DNA of 64,000 bases, taken from Pseudomonas koreensis (GTDB taxonomy: Bacteria > Pseudomonadota > Gammaproteobacteria > Pseudomonadales > Pseudomonadaceae). This document shows, in pieces, positions 27,527-36,200 of the stretch (its first letter is position 1; each line of letters starts with the position of its first letter). A model generated the notes under the pieces. That model had not been told where the DNA came from. It ran no database searches and saw only the letters and a program-made list of their open reading frames with translations. The stretch lies in NCBI RefSeq assembly GCF_025447595.1, contig NZ_JAOEJU010000001.1, positions 186,001-250,000 on the forward strand, read 5' to 3'. Both the position numbers and the translations under genes were made by a program.

Positions 27527-28450
27527 TTGAACAAGCTTTGCGAGATGCAATCGTTCGTCATGGTGGTCGACACCGGTAGTATCACCGAGGCAGCCCGGCA
27601 ATTGGGCACCGCCAAATCCATGGTCAGCCAGCGGATTGCGCAACTGGAAAAACGCCTCGGCAGCATCGTCCTTGAACGCGGACGGCAGGCGCGGCTGACC
27701 GAGGCCGGGGAGGTGTTTTATCGTTATTGCGTGCGGATTCTGTCGGAGGTCGAGGAGGCCGAGGACGCGGTGCAGGCCTTTCAATCGAGCCTGCGCGGCA
27801 GTCTGCGACTGGCGGCGCCGATGGCGTTCAGCATTCGTTACCTGACGCCGATCCTGTCGTCGTTCGCGGTGCGCTATCCCGAGTTGCGGCTGGACATCGA
27901 ATTCGACGACCGCCACGTCAACCTGCACGAAGAACGCTACGACGCGGCGATCCGCATCGGCGAGTTGCCGGACTCCTCGCTGGTGGCGAAAACCATCACC
28001 GCCAATCGCCACATCATCTGCGCCAGTCCCGATTACCTGGCCGCCCATGGCACGCCGCAAACCCCGCAGGAACTGTCCGAGCATTTCGCCATGCTCTACG
28101 TGAACCGCGAACCCCACGGCATGTGGACGTTGCCGGTGAACAATGCGCTGGAATCGTTTCGCGTGCGCTGCCGGATGCGCACCAACAACGGTCATCAACT
28201 GATGGAAGCGGCGAAGGCCGGCATGGGGCTGGCGATTCTGCCGACGTTTCTGGCGGCGCAAGCTATCGTGGACGGTGAACTTCAGGAGGTGCTGGCGCCT
28301 TACGCGCCCCGGGGCGGGAATATTTCAGCAGTGTACCGGCGCTCCCAGCGGGCTTCGCCGAAGTTGCAGGCGCTGACCGATTTTCTCTGCGAACAGATCG
28401 GCAGTCCACCGGTGTGGGAGCAATTGCTCGCGGCCCATTCGGCCGGTTGA
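27527..28450 (+). CDS. LysR-type regulator, probably of the GMC-oxidoreductase operon
   Basis: A 307-residue LysR protein: helix-turn-helix MQSFVMVVDTGSITEAARQL with AKSMVSQRIAQLE (residues ~7-60), then an effector domain. The start is probably a TTG preceded by GGATG; an ATG six codons later would also keep the whole HTH. It is divergent from the LysR gene on the other strand and 115 bases upstream of the GMC oxidoreductase operon in the same direction, which it likely controls. Confidence 0.9.
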   Translation: MNKLCEMQSFVMVVDTGSITEAARQLGTAKSMVSQRIAQLEKRLGSIVLERGRQARLTEAGEVFYRYCVRILSEVEEAEDAVQAFQSSLRGSLRLAAPMAFSIRYLTPILSSFAVRYPELRLDIEFDDRHVNLHEERYDAAIRIGELPDSSLVAKTITANRHIICASPDYLAAHGTPQTPQELSEHFAMLYVNREPHGMWTLPVNNALESFRVRCRMRTNNGHQLMEAAKAGMGLAILPTFLAAQAIVDGELQEVLAPYAPRGGNISAVYRRSQRASPKLQALTDFLCEQIGSPPVWEQLLAAHSAG

Positions 28451-28565
28451 GCCGTTCGGGAAAAGCGAAACCGCGATTCGTTTTTCCCCGGCTTATGAGC
28501 CCTCGAGCCCTTCAATAAGCTCTTCCTCAACAGGCGCGCTTTGACGCCTGACAGGGAAGAAACCG

Positions 28566-30095
28566 ATGAACGATACCCTTGTAAATTCTGCCCCGCGTGC
28601 CCCGGTCGATGTGATCGTGGTGGGCGGCGGTTCCGCCGGCGCGGTGCTGGCCCGTCGCTTGAGTGAAAACGTCGGGCGCCAGGTGCTGTTGCTGGAGGCG
28701 GGCCAGAGTTTTGCCCCGGGCGAGTATCCCGAAATCGTCGCCAGTAGCGATGTGGTCGGTGCCAATGGCGATCGCCAGTTCGAGTGGGGTTACAGCTCCC
28801 AGCCAGGTTACGTCGAACACCCGATCGGCGCGCTGCGCGGCAAAGTGCTGGGCGGCAGTTCGGCCATCAACGGCGCGGTGGCGATCCGCGCCCGAGCCAC
28901 GGACTTCCAGCGCTGGAATCTGCCGGGCTGGAGCTACGAAGAGTTGCTGCCCTCGTTCAAGAAACTGGAAAGCCACAGCGGTGGCGCCAGCGCATTGCAT
29001 GGCCACGACGGGCCGCTGCCGGTGCGTCAACTCGGCAGCGCCGACGTCACGCCGATGCAGAAAGCCTTCATCTACGCCACGGTCGCCAACGGTTACCGGA
29101 TGATCGACGACTTCGACGGCGCGAATGCCAACGGCGTCGGCCCGTACCCGATGAACATCGTCGACGGCGTGCGGGTCAACACCGGCATGGCCTACCTCAC
29201 GGACGAGGTGCGCGCCCGCGACAACTTGCAGATTCTCGCCGACAGCCTGGTGGACAAGGTGCTGTTCGACGGCAAACGTGCGGTGGGCGTGCAACTGGCG
29301 AATGGCGAGCAATTACGCGCCAACGAAGTGATTCTTTCGGCAGGCAGTTACGGCAGCGCGGCGATCCTGCTGCGCTCCGGCATCGGCCCTGGCGACGATC
29401 TGCGCGCACTGGACATTGAGCCGGTCGCCGAATTGCCGGTCGGGCAACACCTGGCGGATCACCCGTTCTACTACAACGCCTACGCCGCCAAACCCGACCT
29501 GATCGGCCGCCAGTCACCGGCCATCGGCGCCAAGCTCTGGACCCACAGCCGCAGCGCCGAGCACGGCGATCTGGACATTCACATCACCGCGACCCACCTG
29601 TTTCCCCACGATCAGAGCCCGACCCAGGTCGGTTTCGTGCTCGCGGTGGCGCTGACCCGGCCGCTGTCCCGGGGCAAGGTCACGCTGGCCAGTCGCGATC
29701 CGTCGGTGGCGCCGAACATCGATCTGAATTTTCTCGCCGAACCCATGGACCGCCAGCGTCTGCTGGACGGCATTCGTCTGGCGCGGCGGATCGGGGCGAC
29801 GGCGCCACTCAAGGGTTTGATCCATTCCGAACTGAATCCGGGGCAGGGCAACGACTCCGACGACGCCTTGCTGGCCAGCGTCAAAGCCACGCTCGACACC
29901 TATCACCACCCGACCTCGACCGCACCGATGGGCCGGCCGGGTGACGCGCATGCGGTGGTCGACCTCGAAGCCCGAGTGATCGGCGTGCAGGGCCTACGGG
30001 TGGTCGACGCCTCGATCTTCCCGGACGTGCCGTCGGTTGCCACCAACCTCACCGTGATCGCCACCGCCGAAAAAATCGCCGTTCTCTACGCCTGA
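28566..30095 (+). CDS. GMC-family FAD-dependent alcohol oxidoreductase
   Basis: A 509-residue choline-dehydrogenase-like flavoenzyme. The FAD-binding Rossmann motif VVGGGSAGAVLARRL is at residues ~20-35 and the GMC signature GKVLGGSSAINGAVAIR near 95. The C-terminal catalytic region contains TYHHPTSTAPMG (active-site His) and the closing VVDASIFPDVPSVATN. It oxidises an alcohol to an aldehyde, passing electrons to O2 or a respiratory acceptor. The next gene encodes an aldehyde dehydrogenase, so the pair probably convert an alcohol to its acid. The substrate is unknown. Confidence 0.93.
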   Translation: MNDTLVNSAPRAPVDVIVVGGGSAGAVLARRLSENVGRQVLLLEAGQSFAPGEYPEIVASSDVVGANGDRQFEWGYSSQPGYVEHPIGALRGKVLGGSSAINGAVAIRARATDFQRWNLPGWSYEELLPSFKKLESHSGGASALHGHDGPLPVRQLGSADVTPMQKAFIYATVANGYRMIDDFDGANANGVGPYPMNIVDGVRVNTGMAYLTDEVRARDNLQILADSLVDKVLFDGKRAVGVQLANGEQLRANEVILSAGSYGSAAILLRSGIGPGDDLRALDIEPVAELPVGQHLADHPFYYNAYAAKPDLIGRQSPAIGAKLWTHSRSAEHGDLDIHITATHLFPHDQSPTQVGFVLAVALTRPLSRGKVTLASRDPSVAPNIDLNFLAEPMDRQRLLDGIRLARRIGATAPLKGLIHSELNPGQGNDSDDALLASVKATLDTYHHPTSTAPMGRPGDAHAVVDLEARVIGVQGLRVVDASIFPDVPSVATNLTVIATAEKIAVLYA

Positions 30096-30114
30096 ATCCA
30101 AGGAAGTTTTCGCC

Positions 30115-31572
30115 ATGAACAACACCAAGGTTTTGAACTGGATCGACGGCCTGTGGCTGGATTCCGGTGACTACAAAGATTCCATCGACCCGGCGACTTA
30201 TGAGCTGATCGGTCGCTACGCAGAAGGCGGACTGGCCGAAGCGCAGCAAGGCATCGACGCTGCGCAACGGGCCTTCACGCACACCCAATGGAAAGACGAC
30301 AGTCAGCTGCGTGCGCAGGTCTTGCTGGAACTGGCGGACGTCTTCGAGCTCAACGCCGCCGAGCTGATCGACACGCTGGCGCTGGAGAACGGCAAGATCC
30401 GTCCCGAGGCCGCCTTCGAAGTCGGCATGGTGCCGTCCAAATTGCGCTATTACGCCGCGCTGGCCCGCACCGAATATGGCCGCGCCGCGCAACCTCGGCC
30501 CGGCAAGATCTCTCTGGTGATCCGTCAGGCCGTCGGTGTCGCGGGCATCATCGTGCCGTGGAATTCGCCGGTGGTGCTGATGATCCGTTCGCTGGCCCCG
30601 GCCCTGGCCGCCGGTTGCACCACGGTGATCAAGATGCCGGGGCAGACCGCGCAGACCAACGCGCTGGTGGCGCGGATCATGAGTGAAGCGCCGTCGCTGC
30701 CGCGCGGCGTGATCAACCTGTTCAGCGAGCAGGGCGCGGCCGGTTCGATCCATCTGGTGGAGTCGCCGAAGGTGCCGGTCATCAGCTTCACCGGCAGCAC
30801 CGGCACCGGTCGGGCGATCTCGGCGGCGGGGGCGCAACACCTCAAGCGCTTCGGGCTGGAGCTGGGTGGCAAGACGCCGATGCTGGTGTTCAACGACGCC
30901 GACCTCGACGCCGTGGTGCCGACGCTGGTCAAGGCGCTCACGGTGTTTTCCGGTCAGTTCTGCATGACCGGTTCGCGCCTGCTGGTGCAGCGCGACATTG
31001 CCCACGTGTTGACTGAACGCCTTGCCGCTCGACTTGAAGCGGTGCGGGTCGGGCCGGCGGCGGATCCGGCCAGCGACATGGGGCCGCTGATCGACAAGCC
31101 CAACGTGCAGCGGGTCAATCAGGTGGTGGAAGAGGCGATTGCCGCCGGTGCGCAAGTCATCGTGCGCGGCGGACCGGTGACTGACGGGCCGCTGGCCAAA
31201 GGCGCGTTCTATCGGCCGACGCTGCTGCGAGTCAGCGATCCGGACATGGCCATCGTCCAGCGCGAAACCTTCGGCCCGGTGCTGACCCTGCAGGTGTTCG
31301 ACAGTGAAGCCGAGGCTATCGAACTGGCCAACAACAGCGAGTTTGGTCTGGCGGCCAGCGTCTGGACCCGCGACATCGACCGCTCGCTGCGGGTCGCCCG
31401 TGAGCTGGAGGCCGGCACGGTGTGGGTCAACGACTGGGCGGTGGTCTACGACGAGTTCGAGGAGGGCGGCTTCAAACAGTCGGGGCAGGGGCGTCTGAAC
31501 GGCGTGGCGGCTATGGATGATTTTGTCGAGTACAAACACATCGCGCTCAATCCCGGTCGGCGTCAGGAGTGA
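30115..31572 (+). CDS. Aldehyde dehydrogenase (NAD(P)-dependent family)
   Basis: A 485-residue ALDH. Visible landmarks are the oxyanion-region PWNSP near 143, the cofactor loop SFTGSTGTGRAI near 225, the general-base motif GLELGGKTP near 247 and the nucleophile in FSGQFCMTGSR near 282. EGGFKQSG closes the C-terminal part. It oxidises the aldehyde made by the preceding GMC enzyme to a carboxylic acid. AAGGAAG precedes the ATG, and the stop overlaps the region of the next start, consistent with one operon. Confidence 0.94.
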   Translation: MNNTKVLNWIDGLWLDSGDYKDSIDPATYELIGRYAEGGLAEAQQGIDAAQRAFTHTQWKDDSQLRAQVLLELADVFELNAAELIDTLALENGKIRPEAAFEVGMVPSKLRYYAALARTEYGRAAQPRPGKISLVIRQAVGVAGIIVPWNSPVVLMIRSLAPALAAGCTTVIKMPGQTAQTNALVARIMSEAPSLPRGVINLFSEQGAAGSIHLVESPKVPVISFTGSTGTGRAISAAGAQHLKRFGLELGGKTPMLVFNDADLDAVVPTLVKALTVFSGQFCMTGSRLLVQRDIAHVLTERLAARLEAVRVGPAADPASDMGPLIDKPNVQRVNQVVEEAIAAGAQVIVRGGPVTDGPLAKGAFYRPTLLRVSDPDMAIVQRETFGPVLTLQVFDSEAEAIELANNSEFGLAASVWTRDIDRSLRVARELEAGTVWVNDWAVVYDEFEEGGFKQSGQGRLNGVAAMDDFVEYKHIALNPGRRQE

Positions 31573-31577
31573 CCGCG

Positions 31578-32615
31578 ATGCGATTATCCCGACCGTGGAT
31601 CGTCGCGGTGCTGGCGGGGGCGCTGAGCGCGTCCCCGGCCTATGCCGCTGGCGAACAACCGCTGACTTTCACAAGGACTGATCCGGTGTCACAGGACAAA
31701 CTCTACGACGCGCTGCTGGATGCGCTGTACGCCACGTTCGGCAAGCATCCTGGCTTTCGTGCGACCCATGCCAAAGGTCTGTTGGTGAACGGGACTTTCA
31801 CGGCTTCACCGGCGGCGGCGAGTCTCAGCCGTGCAGCCCATTTGCAGGGGAAACCGGTGCCGGTGGTGCTGCGGTTCTCCAACTTCAGTGGCGTGCCGGC
31901 CACGGTGGACGGCGATCCGCTGGCCAGCCCGCGCGGCCTTGCGGTGCGCTTCAAACTGCCGAACGGCGAGTTCACCGACATTGTCGGCCACTCGTTCGAC
32001 GGTTTTCCGGTGGCCACGCCTCTGGAATTTCTCGGCTTCCTGAAAGGCATCGCTGCAACGGTCGCCACGCCGCCGGATCCGCAGCCGTTGCAGGCTTTTC
32101 TGGCGGAGCATCCAAGGGCCAAACACTTTCTGGAAACACCCAAACCGGCACCGTCGAGCTACACCAGCATCGAGTACTTCGGCGTTAACGCGCTGGTCTT
32201 CAGCAACCATGAAAACCAGGAGCAGATCGTTCGCTATCGAATCGAACCGTTAACCGGACAATCGCTGCTCAGCGACCAGCAAGCCGCCCGGATGCCAGCC
32301 GATTACTTGCAGGATGATCTGACGGCTCGACTGGCGAAGGGCCCCGCGCAGATGCGTTTGATCGCGCAACTGGCAGCACCGGGCGACGTGGTCGAAGACG
32401 GCTCGATCCCGTGGCCAAGAAACCGCCGCGAAGTCGAACTGGGCATCTTCACGCTCGATTTGCTGGTGCCTGCTGAAGATCAGCAAACCGCCCAGCAACG
32501 CCTCGACTTCAGCCCCGGCCGATTGCTCGACGGCATCGCCCTGAGCCGCGACCCGATGACCCTGGCCCGCGACCGCATCTACCAGCGCGCCGTGCAACGG
32601 CGCCAGCAACCATGA
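31578..32615 (+). CDS. Exported catalase-related peroxidase
   Basis: A 345-residue, heme catalase-fold peroxidase with a Sec signal peptide (LSRPWIVAVLAGALSASPAYA-A), hence periplasmic. Family marks include the substrate-pocket THAKG (catalytic His), VPVVLRFSNFSG, ASPRGLAVRFKLPNG and a C-terminal DGIALSRDPMTLARDRIYQ. Such small catalases (SrpA type) peroxidise small substrates with H2O2. In this operon it may remove H2O2 formed by the GMC enzyme (inference). I chose the ATG with AGGAG nine bases upstream, not the GTG three codons earlier. Confidence 0.88.
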   Translation: MRLSRPWIVAVLAGALSASPAYAAGEQPLTFTRTDPVSQDKLYDALLDALYATFGKHPGFRATHAKGLLVNGTFTASPAAASLSRAAHLQGKPVPVVLRFSNFSGVPATVDGDPLASPRGLAVRFKLPNGEFTDIVGHSFDGFPVATPLEFLGFLKGIAATVATPPDPQPLQAFLAEHPRAKHFLETPKPAPSSYTSIEYFGVNALVFSNHENQEQIVRYRIEPLTGQSLLSDQQAARMPADYLQDDLTARLAKGPAQMRLIAQLAAPGDVVEDGSIPWPRNRREVELGIFTLDLLVPAEDQQTAQQRLDFSPGRLLDGIALSRDPMTLARDRIYQRAVQRRQQP

Positions 32616-32842
32616 AGCCCGAGGCCGGCGCCCGCTGGAAACAATGGCTGGTGTCATGGCTGGTCGTGTGGCCGCTGTCGGTGTCCATGCCGTGGGCACT
32701 GGCGGCGCTGCTGGAACTGGCGGACCTGCGATTGCCGGGGTGGTTGTTCAAGATGCTGGTGGCCGGGTTGATATCGTTCAACATGGTGTATTGGCTGATG
32801 CCGCAGAGTTCGCGGTTGATGGCGCGGTGGTTGGTGCGCTAA
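32612..32842 (+). CDS. Small two-helix membrane protein, DUF2798-like (76 aa)
   Basis: The ATG overlaps the stop of the peroxidase gene in an ATGA arrangement, so the two are translationally coupled. The protein has two hydrophobic segments (residues ~11-32 and ~43-66) connected by LADLRLPGW, matching the short DUF2798 membrane proteins. It is the last gene of the GMC-ALDH-peroxidase operon. Function unknown; it may be a membrane partner or small exporter component. Confidence 0.75.
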   Translation: MKPEAGARWKQWLVSWLVVWPLSVSMPWALAALLELADLRLPGWLFKMLVAGLISFNMVYWLMPQSSRLMARWLVR

Positions 32843-32854
32843 GCGATCCGCGCC

Positions 32855-33922
32855 TCACTCGGTGGCGTCAAAAGCCTTGTGGTAGCTGACGACACCGACC
32901 GGCAACTCACCGCCAAACGCCAGCGCCTGAAAGTACTCCGCCGGAATCCCCGGCAACTCCAGACCGGCATGGGCCTTGAAGCCAAAACGCCCGTAGTAGC
33001 CCGGATCGCCAAGCACCACGCAGCCAACCCCGCCAATGCGCTGCAATTCTGCCAGCGAGGCTTTCATCAGCGCCGAGCCGATGCCTTGCTGCTGGCGGGT
33101 CGGGCACACGGAGATCGGGCCGAGGCCGTACCAGCCTTGAGCGCCGGAGGAGATTGTCACGGGGGAAATGGCGACATGGCCGACCACCGTGTCGTTCTCC
33201 ACCGCCACCAGCGAAACACTGAGCTGGCCGGCGCGGCGCAGGGCGTTGACGATGAATTGTTCGGTGTGGCTGGAGTGCTCTTCGTGCTGGAACGCGGCCT
33301 CGGTGATTCGGGCGATGGTGTCGATGTCTTCGGGGCGTTCGTTGCGGATTGTGATGTTTGTGTTCATGCGCTCTCGGGTATCGCGGTCGATCAGGGTTCG
33401 AAGGGTTTCGAACAGCGGATCGGCGTTGGTGTATTGCTTGCCGTAGGCCAGGTTGAAGCCATAGTCGAAGTCTGGCGGATTCTTCCCTTGAGTGTGTTGT
33501 AAAAGTGTTTCCAGCTTGTCGAGGGCCTTCACAGCTTTGGCTTCGGGGGAGCGGGCGTTTTCATAGTCGTCCCAGAGCGCGAGGATTTCGTTTCTCAGCG
33601 CGTCGTCCAGGGAGCAGGTGAGCAGCAGCAAGTCATTGCGCTCCTGTTCGCCCTTGTCGGGAAAACCGACTTGATCGACCGCCGGAATGTCACCGTTGAT
33701 GGCTTCGCCGAGGTCGTGGATGACGCACATCGTCAGGACTTTCAGCACGTCGAGCCCGGCCAGGTCGTCGGCGAACACGATCGCCATCAGGCACAGGCGC
33801 CAGCTGTGTTCGGCGGTGCTTTCGTTGCGACCGGAGGAAGTGTGTGCGCTTCTGAGGACGTCCTTGAGCCGTTCTGCTTCACGCAGGAATTCGAGGCGTC
33901 CCTTGATTTTTTCGAGGTTCAT
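32855..33922 (-). CDS. HD-domain phosphohydrolase fused to a GNAT acetyltransferase
   Basis: A 355-residue fusion. Residues ~1-180 are an HD phosphohydrolase of the YfbR/HD_3 kind, with metal ligands in STAEHSWR and VIHDLGEAINGD, expected to dephosphorylate nucleotides. Residues ~187-355 are an acetyltransferase (ITIRNERPEDI start, acetyl-CoA loop RQQQGIGSALM, C-terminal GDPGYYGRFGF). The junction has an internal Met (MNTNITIRNERPEDI) but no stop, and the whole frame is open. Each half is complete, so this is either a genuine fusion or two genes joined by stop-codon loss. Confidence 0.82.
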   Translation of the reverse strand: MNLEKIKGRLEFLREAERLKDVLRSAHTSSGRNESTAEHSWRLCLMAIVFADDLAGLDVLKVLTMCVIHDLGEAINGDIPAVDQVGFPDKGEQERNDLLLLTCSLDDALRNEILALWDDYENARSPEAKAVKALDKLETLLQHTQGKNPPDFDYGFNLAYGKQYTNADPLFETLRTLIDRDTRERMNTNITIRNERPEDIDTIARITEAAFQHEEHSSHTEQFIVNALRRAGQLSVSLVAVENDTVVGHVAISPVTISSGAQGWYGLGPISVCPTRQQQGIGSALMKASLAELQRIGGVGCVVLGDPGYYGRFGFKAHAGLELPGIPAEYFQALAFGGELPVGVVSYHKAFDATE

Positions 33923-34007
33923 ACAGTGGCCGGGATAAAGAGTGCAGGGCTCAAAGCCTAGGCGCGACCTCGATCATCGTCCACGCATAAAATATGCGGC
34001 GCGCGGC

Positions 34008-34565
34008 CTACAGCGTTTCCACCAGCCGTGCAGCGGTGCCATCCGAGAGCGCGATCCGCGTCCAGCGGCACAGGCTTTCGCGGATGGGCACGAGGTTCGA
34101 GTCGTTGCGGCCAGTGACGAATTCCAGTGCCGGCGGCGCCGGGACTTCTCGCCAACCGGTGTCATCCAGCAAGGACTCCTTGTGCTGGATTTCCGTCGTC
34201 GCAAAGCGCCACAGCGATTGCCCCAGCAGATCGCTCAACGGACTGCTGAACTGTGCGGCGCGGGCCGGGGAGCAGGCCAGCAGGCAATGGGTCAGGTCGC
34301 AGACCAGGTGAACCGGGCGCGCACTGTCCGTGACCAGTCGTGCGAGGGCCTGATCGGCGGCGCTGTCGAGTCGTGCCGCGAGCAGCCGTTCGAGCTGAAG
34401 ATGGGCGTCCGGGTCCATCGCCTGCACGCCGCTTTCCCAGCGAGAAATCGTCGACTGGGTAACCTTGAACAACTCGGCGGCATGGCTCTGCTTGACGCGG
34501 TGCAGCACGCGCCAGCGGCGCAGGGCGATGCCGGGCAGGCTGGGCTTCAACAAGGTGTCGGACAT
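34008..34565 (-). CDS. XRE-family transcriptional regulator (185 aa)
   Basis: Residues ~12-65 form a Cro/C1-type helix-turn-helix (ALRRWRVLHRVKQSHAAELF, TQSTISRWESGV). The C-terminal ~110 residues resemble a PAS/sensor-like domain with no recognised ligand motif. I use the ATG giving MSDTLLKPSLPG; a TTG five codons earlier is in frame. It is on the same strand as the Rid gene upstream, with a hairpin between them. Target genes are unknown. Confidence 0.8.
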   Translation of the reverse strand: MSDTLLKPSLPGIALRRWRVLHRVKQSHAAELFKVTQSTISRWESGVQAMDPDAHLQLERLLAARLDSAADQALARLVTDSARPVHLVCDLTHCLLACSPARAAQFSSPLSDLLGQSLWRFATTEIQHKESLLDDTGWREVPAPPALEFVTGRNDSNLVPIRESLCRWTRIALSDGTAARLVETL

Positions 34566-34589
34566 GGCGATGGATCGCAAAAGGAATGC

Positions 34590-34618
34590 GGGCCGACAGT
34601 CTGAAGACTGTCGGCCCG
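34590..34618 (-). terminator. Hairpin after Rid gene (probable terminator)
   Basis: A near-perfect stem of about 13 bp (CGGGCCGACAGTCT with its complement) separates the Rid gene from the XRE gene on the minus strand. Only a weak T-rich stretch (CATTCCTTTT) follows, so termination may be partial. Confidence 0.6.
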
Positions 34619-34643
34619 TGCTGCAAATCGACGCGATATCAGG

Positions 34644-35048
34644 TCATTCCGGCAGTTTGGCAATCACCTTGATCTCGAATTGAAACCCGTAAAGCCACGT
34701 CACGCCGACCGCTGTGATGGTCGGATGCGGCGCCTCGCCCCAGAACTCCGGCACCACTTCCCAGATGGTTTCAAACGTGGATTGCGGGTCGACCATGAAC
34801 ACCGTCACGTCCACCACGTCATCGAAACTGGCGCCGGCCGCGCCGAGAATCGCGTTGAGGTTGGTGAAGGCCAGTCGCACCTGTTGCTTGAGATCCGGCT
34901 CCGGCGAGCCGTCCTCAAGGCTGCCGACCTGACCGGAAACGAACAGAAAACCGTTGGAACGAACGGCCGGCGAATAACGATTGCGCTCGTAAAGGGCATG
35001 GCGTCCCGGCGGGAAAACCACGTCGCGTTTTGGCTTGGCATTGGTCAT
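34644..35048 (-). CDS. Rid (YjgF/YER057c/UK114) family protein (134 aa)
   Basis: A small single-domain Rid protein: NGFLFVSGQVG, DLKQQVRLAFTNLNAIL, FDDVVDVTVFMVD and a closing EIKVIAKL strand. The arginine that in RidA proper contacts the imine intermediate (P-x-R before the last strands) is absent; the region reads HPTITAVGVTWLYG. It is therefore probably not a canonical enamine/imine deaminase. It is divergent from a LysR gene 134 bases away that likely controls it. It is one of three Rid paralogues in this window. Confidence 0.85.
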   Translation of the reverse strand: MTNAKPKRDVVFPPGRHALYERNRYSPAVRSNGFLFVSGQVGSLEDGSPEPDLKQQVRLAFTNLNAILGAAGASFDDVVDVTVFMVDPQSTFETIWEVVPEFWGEAPHPTITAVGVTWLYGFQFEIKVIAKLPE

Positions 35049-35182
35049 GAGGTGTCTCCTTCAATGGGTTGAAAACCTGCGATGGAGAAACTCTAAGGGC
35101 TTGCACCGGCACGATAAACGCGCAACCTTGGCGATCACTGTTTGCAAATCCCAAACAATCGAGCCGCTATCAGAGGTGGGAT

Positions 35183-36130
35183 ATGGACCGTTTTGACGCG
35201 ATGCAAGCCTTCGCCCGAGTGGTGGAGGCCGGCAGTTTCACCAAGGCCGCCGACACTCTGCACATGAGCAAGACCACCGTGACCCAGCTCGTCCAGCAAC
35301 TGGAGGCGCGCCTGCGAGTGAAGTTGCTCAACCGCACCACACGCAAGGTCAACGTAACGGCGGACGGCGCGGCCTATTACGAGCGGGTGATCAAGTTGCT
35401 GGCGGACATGGACGATGCCGAGACCAGCCTTCCCGGCGCGGCGGCCCAGCCCAAGGGACGCTTGCGGGTCGATGTGCCGAGCCCCTTGGCCAACCTGATT
35501 CTGGTGCCGGCGCTGCCCGAGTTTTGCGCGCGGTATCCGGACATCCAGATCGACATGGGCGTCAGCGACCGGATCGTCGACATCATCGATGAGAACGTCG
35601 ATTGCGTGATCCGTGGCGGGGAGCTGCGCGATCAATCGCTGATGGCCCGGCGGGTCGCCGATTTGCAACTGGGCGTGTATGCCGCGCCCGGTTACCTGGC
35701 CCGCGCCGGCACCCCGATGCATCCCCGTGAGCTGGAAGACAGCCATCATCGGGTGGTCGGTTTCCTCTGGGCTCGCACCGGCAAACCGGTGCCTTATGCC
35801 TTGCGCAATGCCACGGAGAATCTGCTGATCAAGGGCCGGCATATCCTGGCGGTCGATGATGGCAACGCCTATCTGGCCGCAGGCCTGGCAGGTCTGGGTG
35901 TGCTTTGGCTACCGCGTTACATGTCGGCGGTGCACGAGGCGCGGGGTGAGTTGGTTGCGCTGTTCGAGGGTTGGGCGCTTGACCCTATGCCGCTGTACGT
36001 TGCGTACCCGCCGAACCGGCATATCAGCCAAAAGCTACGGGTATTTATCGACTGGATCGTGGAATTGATGGCCACGCGTGCCAATGGCGCGGAACTTGCT
36101 GGCCGCGCTCCCGGACTGTCAAAAAAATAG
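35183..36130 (+). CDS. LysR-type regulator divergent from Rid gene
   Basis: A 315-residue LysR protein starting MDRFDAMQAFARVVEAGSFT, with the full helix-turn-helix (MSKTTVTQLVQQLEARL). The effector domain is of the broad LysR substrate-binding class. The ATG is placed a few bases after GAGGTGGG; earlier in-frame codons would enter the divergent promoter. The divergently oriented Rid gene is the natural target. A 3' tail rich in Ala/Gly follows the last conserved helix. Confidence 0.9.
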   Translation: MDRFDAMQAFARVVEAGSFTKAADTLHMSKTTVTQLVQQLEARLRVKLLNRTTRKVNVTADGAAYYERVIKLLADMDDAETSLPGAAAQPKGRLRVDVPSPLANLILVPALPEFCARYPDIQIDMGVSDRIVDIIDENVDCVIRGGELRDQSLMARRVADLQLGVYAAPGYLARAGTPMHPRELEDSHHRVVGFLWARTGKPVPYALRNATENLLIKGRHILAVDDGNAYLAAGLAGLGVLWLPRYMSAVHEARGELVALFEGWALDPMPLYVAYPPNRHISQKLRVFIDWIVELMATRANGAELAGRAPGLSKK

Positions 36131-36200
36131 CGAATATCGGCGATCAATAAAGTCGGCAAGTCTGGATGCACCGCTATTCACCCAAGGAGCTTCACTCGCA

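Noticed and set aside
27377..28261. N-terminal extension of the minus-strand LysR gene to ~600 residues
   Set aside because: The extension is antisense to the plus-strand LysR gene and precedes a normal LysR start; standard LysR length supports the short form.
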